Positions 1 through 8,329 of a stretch of 64,000 nucleotides of DNA are shown piece by piece. Numbering within the stretch: position 1 is the first letter of the stretch; each line of letters starts with the position of its first letter. The notes beneath the pieces were generated by a model. The model did not search any database. It had not been told where the DNA came from and worked only from the letters and a program-made list of their open reading frames with translations. A program made the position numbers and the translations under genes. The DNA is from Nocardia brasiliensis (GTDB lineage Bacteria; Actinomycetota; Actinomycetes; Mycobacteriales; Mycobacteriaceae): the NCBI RefSeq assembly GCF_011801125.1, contig NZ_CP046171.1, forward strand, positions 558,001 through 622,000. Direction: 5' to 3'.

Positions 1-431
1 CGGGGCCCGCTGGCGGCGACGGTGACCGCAGGCGCCGGATCGACCGCGGCACGGACCGCGGCCACGGTGTCGGCCAGCTGCGCCCGCCGGGCGGCCGCCG
101 AACCCCAAGGCATGCCGAGCCGTTCGGCCTCGGCCTGCGCGCCGGGGCGGCCGGAGCCGATGCCGAGCTCGAAGCGTCCGTCCGAAAGCAGTTGCAGCGT
201 CGCGGTTTCCCGGATGGTAGCGGCGGCGTTGCGCAGCGGCCCGGCGAGCACGTTCGGGCGCAGCCGGACGGTATCGGTGACGGCGGCCGCGGCGGCCAGT
301 GCCGGGAACGGCGACGGTGTGTCGAGGGTGTCCGGCAGCAGGATCGTCGCGTAGCCCTGCCGCTCGGCGGCCTGGACGGAGCGGACCCACTCGGCGCCGG
401 AGCGGGGGACGAGGACGATGGCGAATGTCAT
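1..431 (-). CDS. LLM-class (F420-type) flavin oxidoreductase, 3' part cut by window edge
   Basis: Read on the minus strand from the ATG at 431, an open frame runs to base 1 without a stop, giving 143 residues of the N-terminal part. It opens MTFAIVLVPRSGAEW, then has a beta-alpha barrel pattern with TPSPFPALAAAAAVT, VRLRPNVLAGPLRN and DGRFELGIGSGRPGAQAEAE. These are the usual landmarks of luciferase-like monooxygenases, many of which use coenzyme F420 in actinomycetes. Substrate cannot be told. The gene is divergent from the VWA gene, with about 240 bp between them in which I see no further gene. The C-terminal half lies outside the window. Confidence 0.8.
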   Translation of the reverse strand, partial: MTFAIVLVPRSGAEWVRSVQAAERQGYATILLPDTLDTPSPFPALAAAAAVTDTVRLRPNVLAGPLRNAAATIRETATLQLLSDGRFELGIGSGRPGAQAEAERLGMPWGSAAARRAQLADTVAAVRAAVDPAPAVTVAASGP

Positions 432-672
432 GGGCACCAGCCTGCGCCGGGAGACCATACCGTGACATCGGCCGCGCGTAGCCGGTCGATATACGCCTGC
501 GCGCGTACGTCGACACGGCCGATCCGGGCGCTGCCGCGGGTTTGCCACGGCGCTCGGACCCGGCTAGTACCGGCGATGCTCGAACGTTGCCGTGCGCCGC
601 CGCGGCCGCACTCCGCCGCGCCAGATCGGCGTACGTTGGAGAGGGTTCGATACACCGACCGCGGGGGTGCCT

Positions 673-1314
673 ATGACAAATCCAGATCTGACCCTGATCG
701 CCGTACTGCTGGACCGTTCCGGTTCGATGCAGTCGATCAAAACCGATACCGAGGGCGGGTTCGCGGCGTTCCTCGAGCAGCAGCGCACGGTCCCGAAGAC
801 GATCGAGGTGACCCTGGCGCAGTTCGACACCGAGTACGAGTGCGTCTACGCGAACAAGCCGCTCGCCGAGGTCCCGCCGCTGCACCTGCAACCGCGCGGC
901 ATGACCGCCCTCTACGACGCGGTCGGCAAGCTGGTCACCGATATCGGCACCGAGCTGGCCCGGCGCCCGGAGGACGCACGGCCGGGCACGGTGATCGTGG
1001 TCGTGCTCACCGACGGCCACGAGAACTCCAGCCGGGAATGGTCGCACGCGGCGGTGAAGTCGCTGATTGTGCAGCAGCGCGAGGTATACAGCTGGGAGTT
1101 CCTGTTCCTCGGCGCCAATATGGACGCCGTCGAGATCGGCACCGGCATGGGCTTCGACCCCGGCTCTTCCATCACCTATGCGGCTGCGCCCCAGGGTGTT
1201 TCGGCCGTCTTCCGGTCCGCGTCGCGCTACTCCGCGCGGCTGCAGAGCGCGCCGGGCGCGGCCAGGAGCGGGTTCACCGACGCGGAGCGCCAGGAGGCGA
1301 ACCCGGGCAACTGA
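673..1314 (+). CDS. VWA-domain protein, cytosolic
   Basis: 213 residues, essentially one von Willebrand factor A domain. The metal-ion-dependent adhesion site is complete: DRSGS at residues 14-18, Thr78 in GMTALYDAV and Asp114 in LTDGHENSS. There is no signal peptide or membrane segment, so it is probably cytosolic. The start at 673 is chosen because the upstream codons of the same frame are arginine-rich and unlike the family, and GGGGGTGCCT precedes this ATG. Such stand-alone VWA proteins are common in actinomycetes, but their partners are usually unknown. The neighbours do not suggest a role. It ends 5 bp before the convergent response regulator. Confidence 0.85.
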   Translation: MTNPDLTLIAVLLDRSGSMQSIKTDTEGGFAAFLEQQRTVPKTIEVTLAQFDTEYECVYANKPLAEVPPLHLQPRGMTALYDAVGKLVTDIGTELARRPEDARPGTVIVVVLTDGHENSSREWSHAAVKSLIVQQREVYSWEFLFLGANMDAVEIGTGMGFDPGSSITYAAAPQGVSAVFRSASRYSARLQSAPGAARSGFTDAERQEANPGN

Positions 1315-1319
1315 GCGGC

Positions 1320-1982
1320 CTACTGCCAGCCCGGCCGCACCAGCCCGGATTCGTAGGCCATGACCACCAATTGGGTGCGGTCGCGGGCACCGAGCTTCAT
1401 CAGGATCCGGCTGACGTGCGTGCGCGCGGTGGCGGGGCTCATGAACAGCCGCGCACCGATCTCGGCGTTGGTGAGCCCCTCCGCGACCAGCACCATCACC
1501 TCGCGCTCGCGCTCGGTGAGTTCGGAAAGCGTCGCGGGCGGTGGGGTTTTCGCGTGCGCGGAGAACTCGGCGATCAGCCGCCGGGTGACCCCGGGCGAGA
1601 GCAGCGCGTCCCCGGCCGCGACCACCCGCACCGCGCGGACCAGGTCGGCCGGTTCGGTGTGCTTCACCAGGAACCCGGTCGCGCCCGCGCGCATCGCCTC
1701 GAAGACATACTCGTCGAGCTCGAAGGTGGTCAGCACCACCACCCGCACCGCGGCGAGCTGCGGGTCCTCGGCGATCATGCGGGTCGCGGCGAGGCCGTCC
1801 AGGATCGGCATCCTGATGTCCATCAGCACCACGTCGGGGGTGAGGCTGCGGGTCATCCGCACGGCCTGTTCGCCGTTGTCCGCCTCGCCGACCACCTCGA
1901 TCCCGTCCTGGGCGGCGAGCAGCGCGACGAAACCGCCGCGCACCAGCGCTTGATCGTCGGCGACCAGGACCCGGATGCTCAT
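1320..1982 (-). CDS. NarL/LuxR-family response regulator
   Basis: 220 residues with an N-terminal receiver domain (about 1-120) and a C-terminal LuxR-type helix-turn-helix (about 152-212). The phosphoacceptor is Asp55 in VVLMDIRMP, the acidic pocket is DD at 9-10, and Lys107 is in FLVKHTE. The DNA-binding motif reads LTEREREVMVLVAEGLTNAE, then HVSRILMKLGARDRTQ. The ATG overlaps the stop of the upstream sensor kinase (ATGA), so the two are translationally coupled and form a cognate pair. The divergent ABC exporter at 3.6-5.3 kb is a plausible target, as in many actinomycete kinase-regulator-exporter clusters; this is inference. Confidence 0.93.
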   Translation of the reverse strand: MSIRVLVADDQALVRGGFVALLAAQDGIEVVGEADNGEQAVRMTRSLTPDVVLMDIRMPILDGLAATRMIAEDPQLAAVRVVVLTTFELDEYVFEAMRAGATGFLVKHTEPADLVRAVRVVAAGDALLSPGVTRRLIAEFSAHAKTPPPATLSELTEREREVMVLVAEGLTNAEIGARLFMSPATARTHVSRILMKLGARDRTQLVVMAYESGLVRPGWQ

Positions 1983-3433
1983 GATCGCGCCTCGCCCGCG
2001 CTGGGCTGTCCCGAACTCGGCTCGCCCGGCCGGATCGGCCGGACATTGTCGGGTCGCGCGGTGTCGTCGCGGTGCCGCGACGGTGCCGCTCGCTCGCTCG
2101 GTTCCATCGGCTGCAACGGCAACCGGGCCGCGACCCGGAACCCGCCGCTCGGGCGCGGGCCCGCGGTGAGCGCGCCGCCGAGCGCGTGGGTGCGCTCGCG
2201 CATGCCGAGGATGCCGTTGCCGCCGCCGGTGCCCGATTTCGGGGTGGCCGCGGCGGGGCGGGAATTGTCGACGGTGATGTCGACCGAGTGCGCCGCGTAG
2301 CGCACGGTCACCGAGGCCTGCGCGCCCGGCGCGTGCCGCACCACGTTCGTCAGCGACTCCTGGATGATCCGCGCGCCTGCCACGTCGATGACGCTCGGCA
2401 GCTGCTGCGGCGTTCCGATGATCTTGGTATCCACCGCCAACCCCGCGGCGCGCGCCCGCTGCAGCAGTGCGTCCAGGTCGCCGATGCTCGGCGCCGGGGC
2501 GCGCGGTGCCGCCGGGCGCGGTGGCGGAGTCTCCGATTCCCGGCTCGCACCGTCGGATTCGTGCTCCTCGGCCGGAACCCGCCCGCCACCACCGGTAGTA
2601 CGGGTGTTCCAGCCGCGGCCCGGCCGCCGCCGATTCGGCGCCGGCTGCTCGGGTTCGGCGAATTCGACTGTCTCGGCCTCGGATTCGCCGGTGACCTCGC
2701 CGGTGCGAATCGAGTGCAGCAGCGTGTGCACCTCGGCGAGCGCGTCGCGGCTCGCCGTCTTGATCGCGTCGAGCGCGGACGCGGCCTGCTCGGGCTTCTT
2801 GTCGAACAGCTCGAGCGCCACTGACGATTGCACGTTGATCAGCGAAAGGCTGTGTGCCAGTACGTCGTGCAGTTCGCGAGCGATCGCAAGGCGCTGCTCG
2901 CTCGCGCGGCGCTCCCGCTGCGCCTGCTCGTCGCGGCGGGCGGCCTCGGCGCGCTGCCTGCGCGCGAGCAGGATGGCGTTGCGCTGCCGAATCCCCTCGA
3001 CGGCGCACAGCAGCACGACCAGCCAGGCCATCAGCGCGAAGATCTGCCAGATGTTGGCGCCGTGCCCGAACAGTTCGGGCACCGGCCAGACCAGCACCAG
3101 ATAGCCGAGCGGCACCAAGGGGTAGGTCCACCGGCGCGCTCCGGTGCTGCCTGCCGTGAGGAACGCGACGACCAGCGACAGGAAGATCGGCCCGTAGCCG
3201 TAGCCGAGCGCCAGGTAGGCCAGGCACGCGCCGAGCGCGACGAACAGCACCGGTAGCGGGTGGGCGCGGCGCTGGGTCAGCGCGACGGGTCCGGCGAGTA
3301 GTAGGGCGTAACCGATTGCGTCGAGCGAATTCTCGCCGATTCTCAGGTTCGCGAACGTGCCGCCGACGATCTGGAGCGCGGCGACGACGACCGCCACACC
3401 CCAATCCCAGCCCAGTGAGCTTCGACTCGTCAT
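1979..3433 (-). CDS. NarL-type sensor histidine kinase with long linker insert
   Basis: 484 residues. About five hydrophobic segments fill the first 150 residues, followed by a charged coiled region. The HisKA_3 dimerisation helix contains the phospho-accepting His189 in ARELHDVLAHSLSLI. The C-terminal ATPase has TNVVRHAPGA and GGGNGILGMRER. Between them lies a disordered stretch of about 65 residues rich in Pro, Arg, Glu and Gly, which is unusual for the family. Start 3433 is preferred over the GTG at 3445 because GAGG lies 6 nt upstream of this ATG. It overlaps the response regulator by 4 nt. The signal is unknown. Confidence 0.9.
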   Translation of the reverse strand: MTSRSSLGWDWGVAVVVAALQIVGGTFANLRIGENSLDAIGYALLLAGPVALTQRRAHPLPVLFVALGACLAYLALGYGYGPIFLSLVVAFLTAGSTGARRWTYPLVPLGYLVLVWPVPELFGHGANIWQIFALMAWLVVLLCAVEGIRQRNAILLARRQRAEAARRDEQAQRERRASEQRLAIARELHDVLAHSLSLINVQSSVALELFDKKPEQAASALDAIKTASRDALAEVHTLLHSIRTGEVTGESEAETVEFAEPEQPAPNRRRPGRGWNTRTTGGGGRVPAEEHESDGASRESETPPPRPAAPRAPAPSIGDLDALLQRARAAGLAVDTKIIGTPQQLPSVIDVAGARIIQESLTNVVRHAPGAQASVTVRYAAHSVDITVDNSRPAAATPKSGTGGGNGILGMRERTHALGGALTAGPRPSGGFRVAARLPLQPMEPSERAAPSRHRDDTARPDNVRPIRPGEPSSGQPSAGEARS

Positions 3434-3595
3434 GCTTGTCCTCACCCGCAGCAGCCTATTCGGCTCGGGGGCGCAACGGCGTCCGCCTCGCTACGTATTG
3501 CTCGGCTACGGCAGCAGCGTAGTGCGGCTTACGTACCCGGGTCGTCGCCGCGCGACGGATGTGACCGGCCCCGACCACGGCGAATGCTCGACGGC

Positions 3596-4489
3596 ATGAA
3601 CGATTCGATCGTGGTCACCGACGGGCTGACCAAACGCTACGGCGAACACACCGCCGTCGACCGGGTGCGCATGCGGGTGGCCGCCGGCGAGATCTACGGG
3701 TTCCTCGGGCCGAACGGCGCGGGCAAGACGACCACGTTGCGCATGCTCGTCGGGCTGGTCCGGCCCAGTGCGGGCACCGCGACCGTGGCCGGGCACGCAC
3801 CGGGCGACCCCGCGGTGGTGCGCCGGATCGGCGTGCTCATCGAGGGGCCGGGGTTCTATCCCTACCTCTCCGGCCGGGACAACCTGCGGGTGCTGGCGAA
3901 ATACCGCGGCCTCGGCCGCGCCGAGATCGCCGACGCACTGGACCGTGTCGGTCTCGCCGAGCGGGCCGACGACAAATTCCGCACCTACTCCCTCGGCATG
4001 AAGCAGCGACTCGGCGTCGGCGCCGCCCTGCTCGGCAGGCCGGATCTGCTGATCCTGGACGAGCCGACGAACGGCCTCGATCCGCAGGGCATGGCCGAGA
4101 TGCGGGAGCTGATCACGGCATTGGCCGGTGACGGGCACACCGTGCTGCTGTCGAGTCACATGCTCAGCGAGGTGCAGGAGATCTGTGATCGGGTCGGCGT
4201 CATCTCGCACGGCACGCTGCTCGCCGAGGCGACGGTGGCCGAATTGCGCGGCGCCTCTTCGCTGTTGCTGCGGGCCGAGCCGGTCGAGGTGGCGTTCGCG
4301 GCCGTGCGCGCCGCGGTCGGCGCGCGGTCGGCGATCCTGACCTCCGGCGGCATCCGGATCGAGGGGGTCGAGGGCACCGCACCCGCGGTGGCGCGCGCGG
4401 TGCTCGGCGCGGGAGCCGACCTGCTGGAGCTGCGCCGCGACGAAAAGTCCTTGGAAGAAGTGTTTTTCGAGATGACGAACGGACAGTGA
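3596..4489 (+). CDS. ABC transporter ATP-binding protein (drug/bacitracin exporter type)
   Basis: 297 residues with a full nucleotide-binding domain: Walker A GPNGAGKT at 38-45, signature YSLGMKQRLG at about 131-140, Walker B LLILDEP at 151-157 and the switch histidine in LLSSHML. The C-terminal 80 residues form the extra domain usual in DrrA/BcrA-type exporters. An alternative ATG lies 12 nt upstream (3584); neither has a clear ribosome site. The permease start overlaps the stop codon. The pair probably exports a lipophilic compound or antibiotic and may be controlled by the divergent two-component system (inference). Confidence 0.92.
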   Translation: MNDSIVVTDGLTKRYGEHTAVDRVRMRVAAGEIYGFLGPNGAGKTTTLRMLVGLVRPSAGTATVAGHAPGDPAVVRRIGVLIEGPGFYPYLSGRDNLRVLAKYRGLGRAEIADALDRVGLAERADDKFRTYSLGMKQRLGVGAALLGRPDLLILDEPTNGLDPQGMAEMRELITALAGDGHTVLLSSHMLSEVQEICDRVGVISHGTLLAEATVAELRGASSLLLRAEPVEVAFAAVRAAVGARSAILTSGGIRIEGVEGTAPAVARAVLGAGADLLELRRDEKSLEEVFFEMTNGQ

Positions 4490-5337
4490 CCATGAAAGAC
4501 CTGATTTCGAGCACGCGCGCCGAAGCGCTGCGCCTGCGGAAGTGGCCCGCGTTCTGGATCATCCTGGGCACCTGGATACTGCTGAATCTGACCTTCGCGT
4601 ATCTGTTCAACTACCTCGCCTACACCTCGGGCGAATCGGGCCGGATGTCGAACGGCCTGCCGAGAGAGGTGCTGCTGCAACAGCTGCTGCCCGCCGCGGT
4701 GCCCGGCGTCTTCACCCAGGGTATGGCGATGTTCGGCGGCGCGTTGCTGCTCGTGCTCGGCGCGCTGAGCACCGGCAGCGGATTCGGCTGGGGGACTTGG
4801 AAAACGGCCTTCACCCAGGGGCCGTCGCGGGCCGGCGCGGTGGGTGGGCTGATAGTGAGCCTGCTGGTGGTTGTGCTCGCGCTGGTGCTCACCGCGTTCG
4901 TGGTCGACATCGGGGTGGCAGCACTGATCGGTGCGACGCAGGGGCAGTCGCTCGCGCTGCCTTCGCTGCGGGAGTCCGGCCTCGGCCTGCTCACCGGCGT
5001 CATGATTCTCTGGATGTGGACGCTGGCGGGCGCGCTGATCGGCGCGATCGCGCGCGGACCGGCGCTCGCGGTCGGCCTCGGGCTGGTGTGGGTGCTGGTG
5101 GTGGAGAACCTGCTGCGCGGGGTGGCAGGCATCTTCGCGCCGATCGCGGTGCTCACCGATCACCTGCCGGGGACCGCCGCCGGATCGCTGGCAGGCGCGA
5201 TGCGGACGGTCGGGGCCGGGACACCGGGCGTCCTCGACATCCTGCCGCGCTCTGCGGCGCTGCTCGTGCTGACGGGCTATATCGCACTGTTCGTGGCGGG
5301 CACGGTGATCTTGCTGCGCCGCCGCGACCTGGTGTGA
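4486..5337 (+). CDS. ABC transporter permease
   Basis: 283 residues with six predicted membrane segments (around residues 20-45, 75-95, 115-145, 165-190, 195-220 and 255-275), the pattern of ABC-2 type permeases paired with DrrA/BcrA-like ATPases. GTG at 4486 overlaps the ATPase stop (GTGA); an ATG two codons later is an alternative. The pair forms an exporter; the substrate is not identifiable. A strong hairpin follows 12 bp after the stop. Confidence 0.88.
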   Translation: MTMKDLISSTRAEALRLRKWPAFWIILGTWILLNLTFAYLFNYLAYTSGESGRMSNGLPREVLLQQLLPAAVPGVFTQGMAMFGGALLLVLGALSTGSGFGWGTWKTAFTQGPSRAGAVGGLIVSLLVVVLALVLTAFVVDIGVAALIGATQGQSLALPSLRESGLGLLTGVMILWMWTLAGALIGAIARGPALAVGLGLVWVLVVENLLRGVAGIFAPIAVLTDHLPGTAAGSLAGAMRTVGAGTPGVLDILPRSAALLVLTGYIALFVAGTVILLRRRDLV

Positions 5338-5348
5338 CGGATCGAGCC

Positions 5349-5383
5349 GAAAGCCGTTGGCGGACAGTGCGCCGACGGCTTTC
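5349..5383. terminator. Bidirectional hairpin terminator
   Basis: A 14-bp stem, GAAAGCCGTTGGCG pairing with CGCCGACGGCTTTC (one G-T wobble) around a 7-nt loop, lies between the convergent permease and TetR genes. The A/T ends of the stem give a short T-run on both strands, so it can serve both directions. Confidence 0.75.
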
Positions 5384-5394
5384 GCGCGGGCGCC

Positions 5395-5991
5395 TCAGCC
5401 GCCGAGCACCGCGTGGGCGAGCCGGGACAGCGCCTGTGCGATCTGTGCCGGGCTGAGACCGCGACCGCGCTGCTGGTGGTACACCTCCGCGGACAACGGC
5501 GCAAGCAGCGGGTCGATCAACGCGTCGGGTTCTCGAATTCCAGCCTCTCGCAACAATGCTCGCACGTGGGCGGACCAGAAGCCGTACGCGCCGGTCGCGA
5601 AGCGCGCCCCGCCGGTTTCCGCGCCGAGGACGAGATCGGCGTGCGCGTCCAGCATTTCGACCATCGCGGCATAGAACGCGGCCAGCCGATCGGCCGGAGG
5701 TGCGCCGGGGCCCAGCGGCGCTTCGCCCCCGATCAGCTGCTCCTGCAGCGCCCGTTCGTGCTCGTCGAGCAGGGCCACCGCGATCGAATTGCGGTCCGGG
5801 TACCGGCGATAGAGCGTGCCACGCCCGACGCCCGCCGCCTTGGCGATGTCGTCCATCGTCACCGTGCGCGGGTCGCGCGAGGCGAACAGCTCCGCCGCCG
5901 CGGCGAGCACCTTGGCCCGGTTGCGGGCGGCGTCCGCGCGCTCGGGCGGTGCGGCGGATCGACCGCTGAGCAGGTCTGGATGGCTGGTCAT
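5395..5991 (-). CDS. TetR/AcrR-family repressor of azoreductase-SMR operon
   Basis: 198 residues. The N-terminal helix-turn-helix reads TVTMDDIAKAAGVGRGTLYR, preceded by the usual ARNRAKVLAAAAELFAS helix; the C-terminal ligand-binding half is alpha-helical. It is divergent from azoreductase and the SMR pump, and the intergenic region holds two near-identical 21-bp palindromes, so it very likely represses both itself and that operon. The start is the ATG at 5991. By analogy with QacR- and AcrR-type regulators the inducer may be a quinone, dye or quaternary ammonium compound (inference). Confidence 0.92.
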   Translation of the reverse strand: MTSHPDLLSGRSAAPPERADAARNRAKVLAAAAELFASRDPRTVTMDDIAKAAGVGRGTLYRRYPDRNSIAVALLDEHERALQEQLIGGEAPLGPGAPPADRLAAFYAAMVEMLDAHADLVLGAETGGARFATGAYGFWSAHVRALLREAGIREPDALIDPLLAPLSAEVYHQQRGRGLSPAQIAQALSRLAHAVLGG

Positions 5992-6018
5992 GATGCCGAC
6001 TGTACTCGATTTCGGAAG

Positions 6019-6039
6019 AAGTGGACATGCTGTCCGCTT
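6019..6039. promoter_or_regulatory. Probable TetR operator 1
   Basis: Inverted repeat AAGTGGAC-N5-GTCCGCTT, matching operator 2 in 15 of the 16 arm bases (one mismatch). It sits 28 bp upstream of the TetR start, placed to block tetR transcription. Confidence 0.8.
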
Positions 6040-6064
6040 ATGTCCTATGGTCGATCTCAGCGAT

Positions 6065-6085
6065 AAGTGGACATATCGTCCACTT
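6065..6085. promoter_or_regulatory. Probable TetR operator 2
   Basis: Perfect inverted repeat AAGTGGAC-ATATC-GTCCACTT. Centre-to-centre distance from operator 1 is 46 bp. It lies 48 bp before the azoreductase ATG, where repressor would block the operon promoter. Confidence 0.82.
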
Positions 6086-6132
6086 GCTGCCGGTGTGTCC
6101 GGCGGCTCGAGCGCGCAGAGTGAGGACCGAAA

Positions 6133-6831
6133 ATGAGCAGCTTGTTGCACCTGGACGCGAGTGCACGCACCCGTTCGATCAGCCGGGAGCTCAGCGCGAC
6201 GTTCGCCGCCGCGTGGCAGGCGCGGCACCCGGACGGTGCGTACCGCTACCGGGACCTGGCGGCCGAGCCGGTCCCGTTCATCGACGAGGCGTGGACCGAA
6301 CTGTGCGATCTGGTGCTCGCACGGGCGGCCACCGCATCGACCGGTGCCGCCGTGACCGACGGCGAACAGCTGACGAGTGGACTGGATCTGCGCGGGCTCG
6401 GCGATCTGGTGCGGACCCCCGCGCAGGCCGCTGCCTGGGCGATCGTGCGGCCGCTGCTGGCCGAGGTGCTCGCGGCGGAGGTGGTCCTGATCGGCACCCC
6501 GATGTACAACTACTCGATTCCCGCCGTGCTCAAGGCCTGGCTGGATCAGGTGACCTTCCCGCGAATGTCGTTGGGGGACCGCCGTTTCGTGGTGACCACC
6601 GCGCGCGGTGGCAGCTACGTCCCCGGCGCGCCGAAGGCCGCCTACGACTATCAGGAGCGCTTCCTGCGCGACTTCTTCGCGGGCCATTTCGCGGTGCACG
6701 ACACCGTGTTCGTCAACGCGGAACTGGCCAACGCGCGCCAGGATCCGGCGCTGGCACACCTGCGGGACAAGCACGACGAGTCCTACGCGCGGGCCATCGA
6801 GGCAGTGCGTGAGCTGGCAAAGGAGTACTGA
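6133..6831 (+). CDS. azoR: FMN-dependent NADH-azoreductase
   Basis: 232 residues with a flavodoxin-like fold. LHLDASARTRSISRELS at the N-terminus is the phosphate-binding loop, and GTPMYNYSIPAVLKAWLDQV is the family FMN/active-site motif. The family reduces quinones and azo compounds with NAD(P)H in the cytosol and is commonly part of quinone or electrophile defence. The start ATG follows GAGGACCGAAA. The SMR gene starts 1 bp after its stop. Two operators upstream indicate control by the divergent TetR protein. Confidence 0.93.
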   Translation: MSSLLHLDASARTRSISRELSATFAAAWQARHPDGAYRYRDLAAEPVPFIDEAWTELCDLVLARAATASTGAAVTDGEQLTSGLDLRGLGDLVRTPAQAAAWAIVRPLLAEVLAAEVVLIGTPMYNYSIPAVLKAWLDQVTFPRMSLGDRRFVVTTARGGSYVPGAPKAAYDYQERFLRDFFAGHFAVHDTVFVNAELANARQDPALAHLRDKHDESYARAIEAVRELAKEY

Positions 6832-6832
6832 G

Positions 6833-7153
6833 ATGAACTGGGTCGTCCTCGGATTGGCCGGGCTGGTCGAGATCGTCTGGTCGCAGAGCATCAAACCGAC
6901 GGAGAACTTCACCCGTCTGGTGCCGACGGTCGTGTGCTTCGTGCTCGGCGTCACCGCCGTCTACCTGCTCTCGCGGGCCATGCAGACGCTGCCGGTCGGC
7001 ACCGCGTACGCCGTGTTCACCGGTATCGGCGCGGTCGGCGCCATCGGACTCGGCATCGTGGTGCACAAGGACCCGTTCAGCGCGGGCCGTGCGCTGGCGC
7101 TGGCGCTGATCATCGGCGGCATCGTGCTGGCCCGGGTCACCAACCCGGAGTGA
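6833..7153 (+). CDS. sugE: SMR-family exporter, SugE/Gdx type
   Basis: 106 residues with four membrane segments. Glu13 in GLVEIVWS is the proton/substrate-coupling residue equivalent to EmrE Glu14. The segment LPVGTAYAVFTGIGAVGA is typical of the SugE/Gdx branch, which exports guanidinium and some quaternary ammonium ions, rather than the EmrE branch. It works as an antiparallel dimer in the membrane in the characterised members. It begins directly after azoR and is co-transcribed with it. No guanidine riboswitch is seen upstream, which suggests the TetR-controlled substrate is an organic cation other than guanidine (inference). Confidence 0.92.
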   Translation: MNWVVLGLAGLVEIVWSQSIKPTENFTRLVPTVVCFVLGVTAVYLLSRAMQTLPVGTAYAVFTGIGAVGAIGLGIVVHKDPFSAGRALALALIIGGIVLARVTNPE

Positions 7154-7328
7154 GCGCAATGACGCGGCGCCGCAACCGATTTCATGGGACCCAGCACATT
7201 CGGTGCGCCGCCGCGACACCGCGGCCCTGCGCGGGTGGCACTCGAGTCCGAGCGCGAGACGTGGCGGGGCGGACTGGCTAGGCTCGGTGCCGCATCGGAA
7301 TCGATCAGAAATCACCGAAAGGACCGTG

Positions 7329-7769
7329 ATGCCTACACGTAGCGCGCGTACTGCCTGGACCGGCTCTCTGCAGGAAGGCTCGGGGCAGGTCGAGCTGACC
7401 AGCTCGGGCGTCGGCAAGTACGACGTGTCGTTCCCGAAGCGTTCCGCCGAGGACGCCGACGGCACGACCAGCCCGGAGGAGCTCATCGCGGCGGCGCACT
7501 CGTCCTGCTACGCGATGGCGCTCTCGGCGCAGATCGGCAACGCGGGCGGCACGCCGGAGAGCCTGGACGTCTCCGCCGACGTCACCCTCGGCCCCGACCC
7601 GGCAGGCGGCTTCCGGATCAGCGGCATCAAACTGACCGTGCGCGGCAAGGTCTCCGGCATCGACGCCGACGCGTTCGCCGCCGCGGCCGAGGCCGCCAAG
7701 GCAGGCTGCCCGGTGAGCAAGGCGCTGGCCGGCGTCGACCACATCACCCTGGACGCCGCCCTGGCTTGA
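7329..7769 (+). CDS. OsmC/Ohr-family peroxide reductase
   Basis: 146 residues. The two redox cysteines are Cys60 in AAHSSCYAMALS and Cys127 in AAKAGCPVSKAL, and Glu50 in SPEELIAA is the expected active-site acid. OsmC proteins reduce organic hydroperoxides through a thiol pair in the cytosol. The ATG at 7329 follows GAAAGGACCG; an in-frame GTG lies directly before it. The 175 bp between the SMR gene and this gene hold no other gene, so it is likely a separate unit, although its oxidative-stress role fits the neighbouring azoreductase. Confidence 0.93.
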   Translation: MPTRSARTAWTGSLQEGSGQVELTSSGVGKYDVSFPKRSAEDADGTTSPEELIAAAHSSCYAMALSAQIGNAGGTPESLDVSADVTLGPDPAGGFRISGIKLTVRGKVSGIDADAFAAAAEAAKAGCPVSKALAGVDHITLDAALA

Positions 7770-7779
7770 GCCCGGTGCC

Positions 7780-7816
7780 GACTGCCCCGGTTCGGTGGAC
7801 CCGAACCGGGGCAGTC
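7780..7816. terminator. Perfect 16-bp hairpin terminator
   Basis: GACTGCCCCGGTTCGG and CCGAACCGGGGCAGTC pair perfectly around a 5-nt loop, between the convergent OsmC and membrane-protein genes. No long T-run follows, as is common for high-GC actinomycete terminators. Confidence 0.8.
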
Positions 7817-7832
7817 GCGTGTCGGCGCGCGG

Positions 7833-8294
7833 TCATCCGGTGCGGCGTCGAAAGTAGCTGCGGGCGGCCGGGCGGTACATCGCGGGAATCGCGATCAGGA
7901 CCGCCACCACGTGGATCGCGCGGAGCAGGCCGAGCGCCACCGACTCCGCGGTGAGATGGGCGAAGAGCTCGCCGAACTCGTCGGCGGACAACAGCGCCGC
8001 GAGCGGTTCGATGAGCAGCGATGCCAAACCGAGCACGCCGATGCCGATGGTCAGCGCCAGCCGTGCCCAGCGCGCCCCCGCCGACATCCGGAAGGCGACC
8101 AGCAGCACGACCGAGTAGATCGTCAGTCGCATCGCGAGCCCGGACGCCACGTTGGTGAGATCGGCGAAGTCGCGTTGCAAAACCGTTGCGGCGCGCAGGA
8201 GGCCCTCACCGACCCCGGCGAGCAGAGCGGTGGCAAAGCCGGCGAAGGCGACCTGTACGGCGCGCGGCGGGGCGGAAAAGGCAGTGTCGGTCAT
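7833..8294 (-). CDS. Four-helix membrane protein of unknown function
   Basis: 153 residues with four hydrophobic segments (about 13-35, 50-70, 78-100 and 122-142), short loops and no enzyme motif. The N-terminus MTDTAFSAPPRAVQ is hydrophilic and probably cytosolic. I do not recognise the family. It stops at a strong terminator and starts 36 bp after the cbtA stop in the same direction, so it may be read through from the cobalt operon, but nothing in it indicates metal binding. Confidence 0.75.
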   Translation of the reverse strand: MTDTAFSAPPRAVQVAFAGFATALLAGVGEGLLRAATVLQRDFADLTNVASGLAMRLTIYSVVLLVAFRMSAGARWARLALTIGIGVLGLASLLIEPLAALLSADEFGELFAHLTAESVALGLLRAIHVVAVLIAIPAMYRPAARSYFRRRTG

Positions 8295-8329
8295 GCCACC
8301 GACCCTGCCCGGGGTTTTCCCGCCGCGGA

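Noticed and set aside
192..2300. Long plus-strand open frame of about 700 codons
   Set aside because: Runs antisense to the response regulator and kinase; arginine/glycine/alanine-rich, no family motif; a by-product of high GC.
1320..3404. A 694-codon minus frame that includes the response regulator
   Set aside because: The upstream part is the kinase gene read out of phase; the regulator itself begins at 1982 with MSIRVLV.
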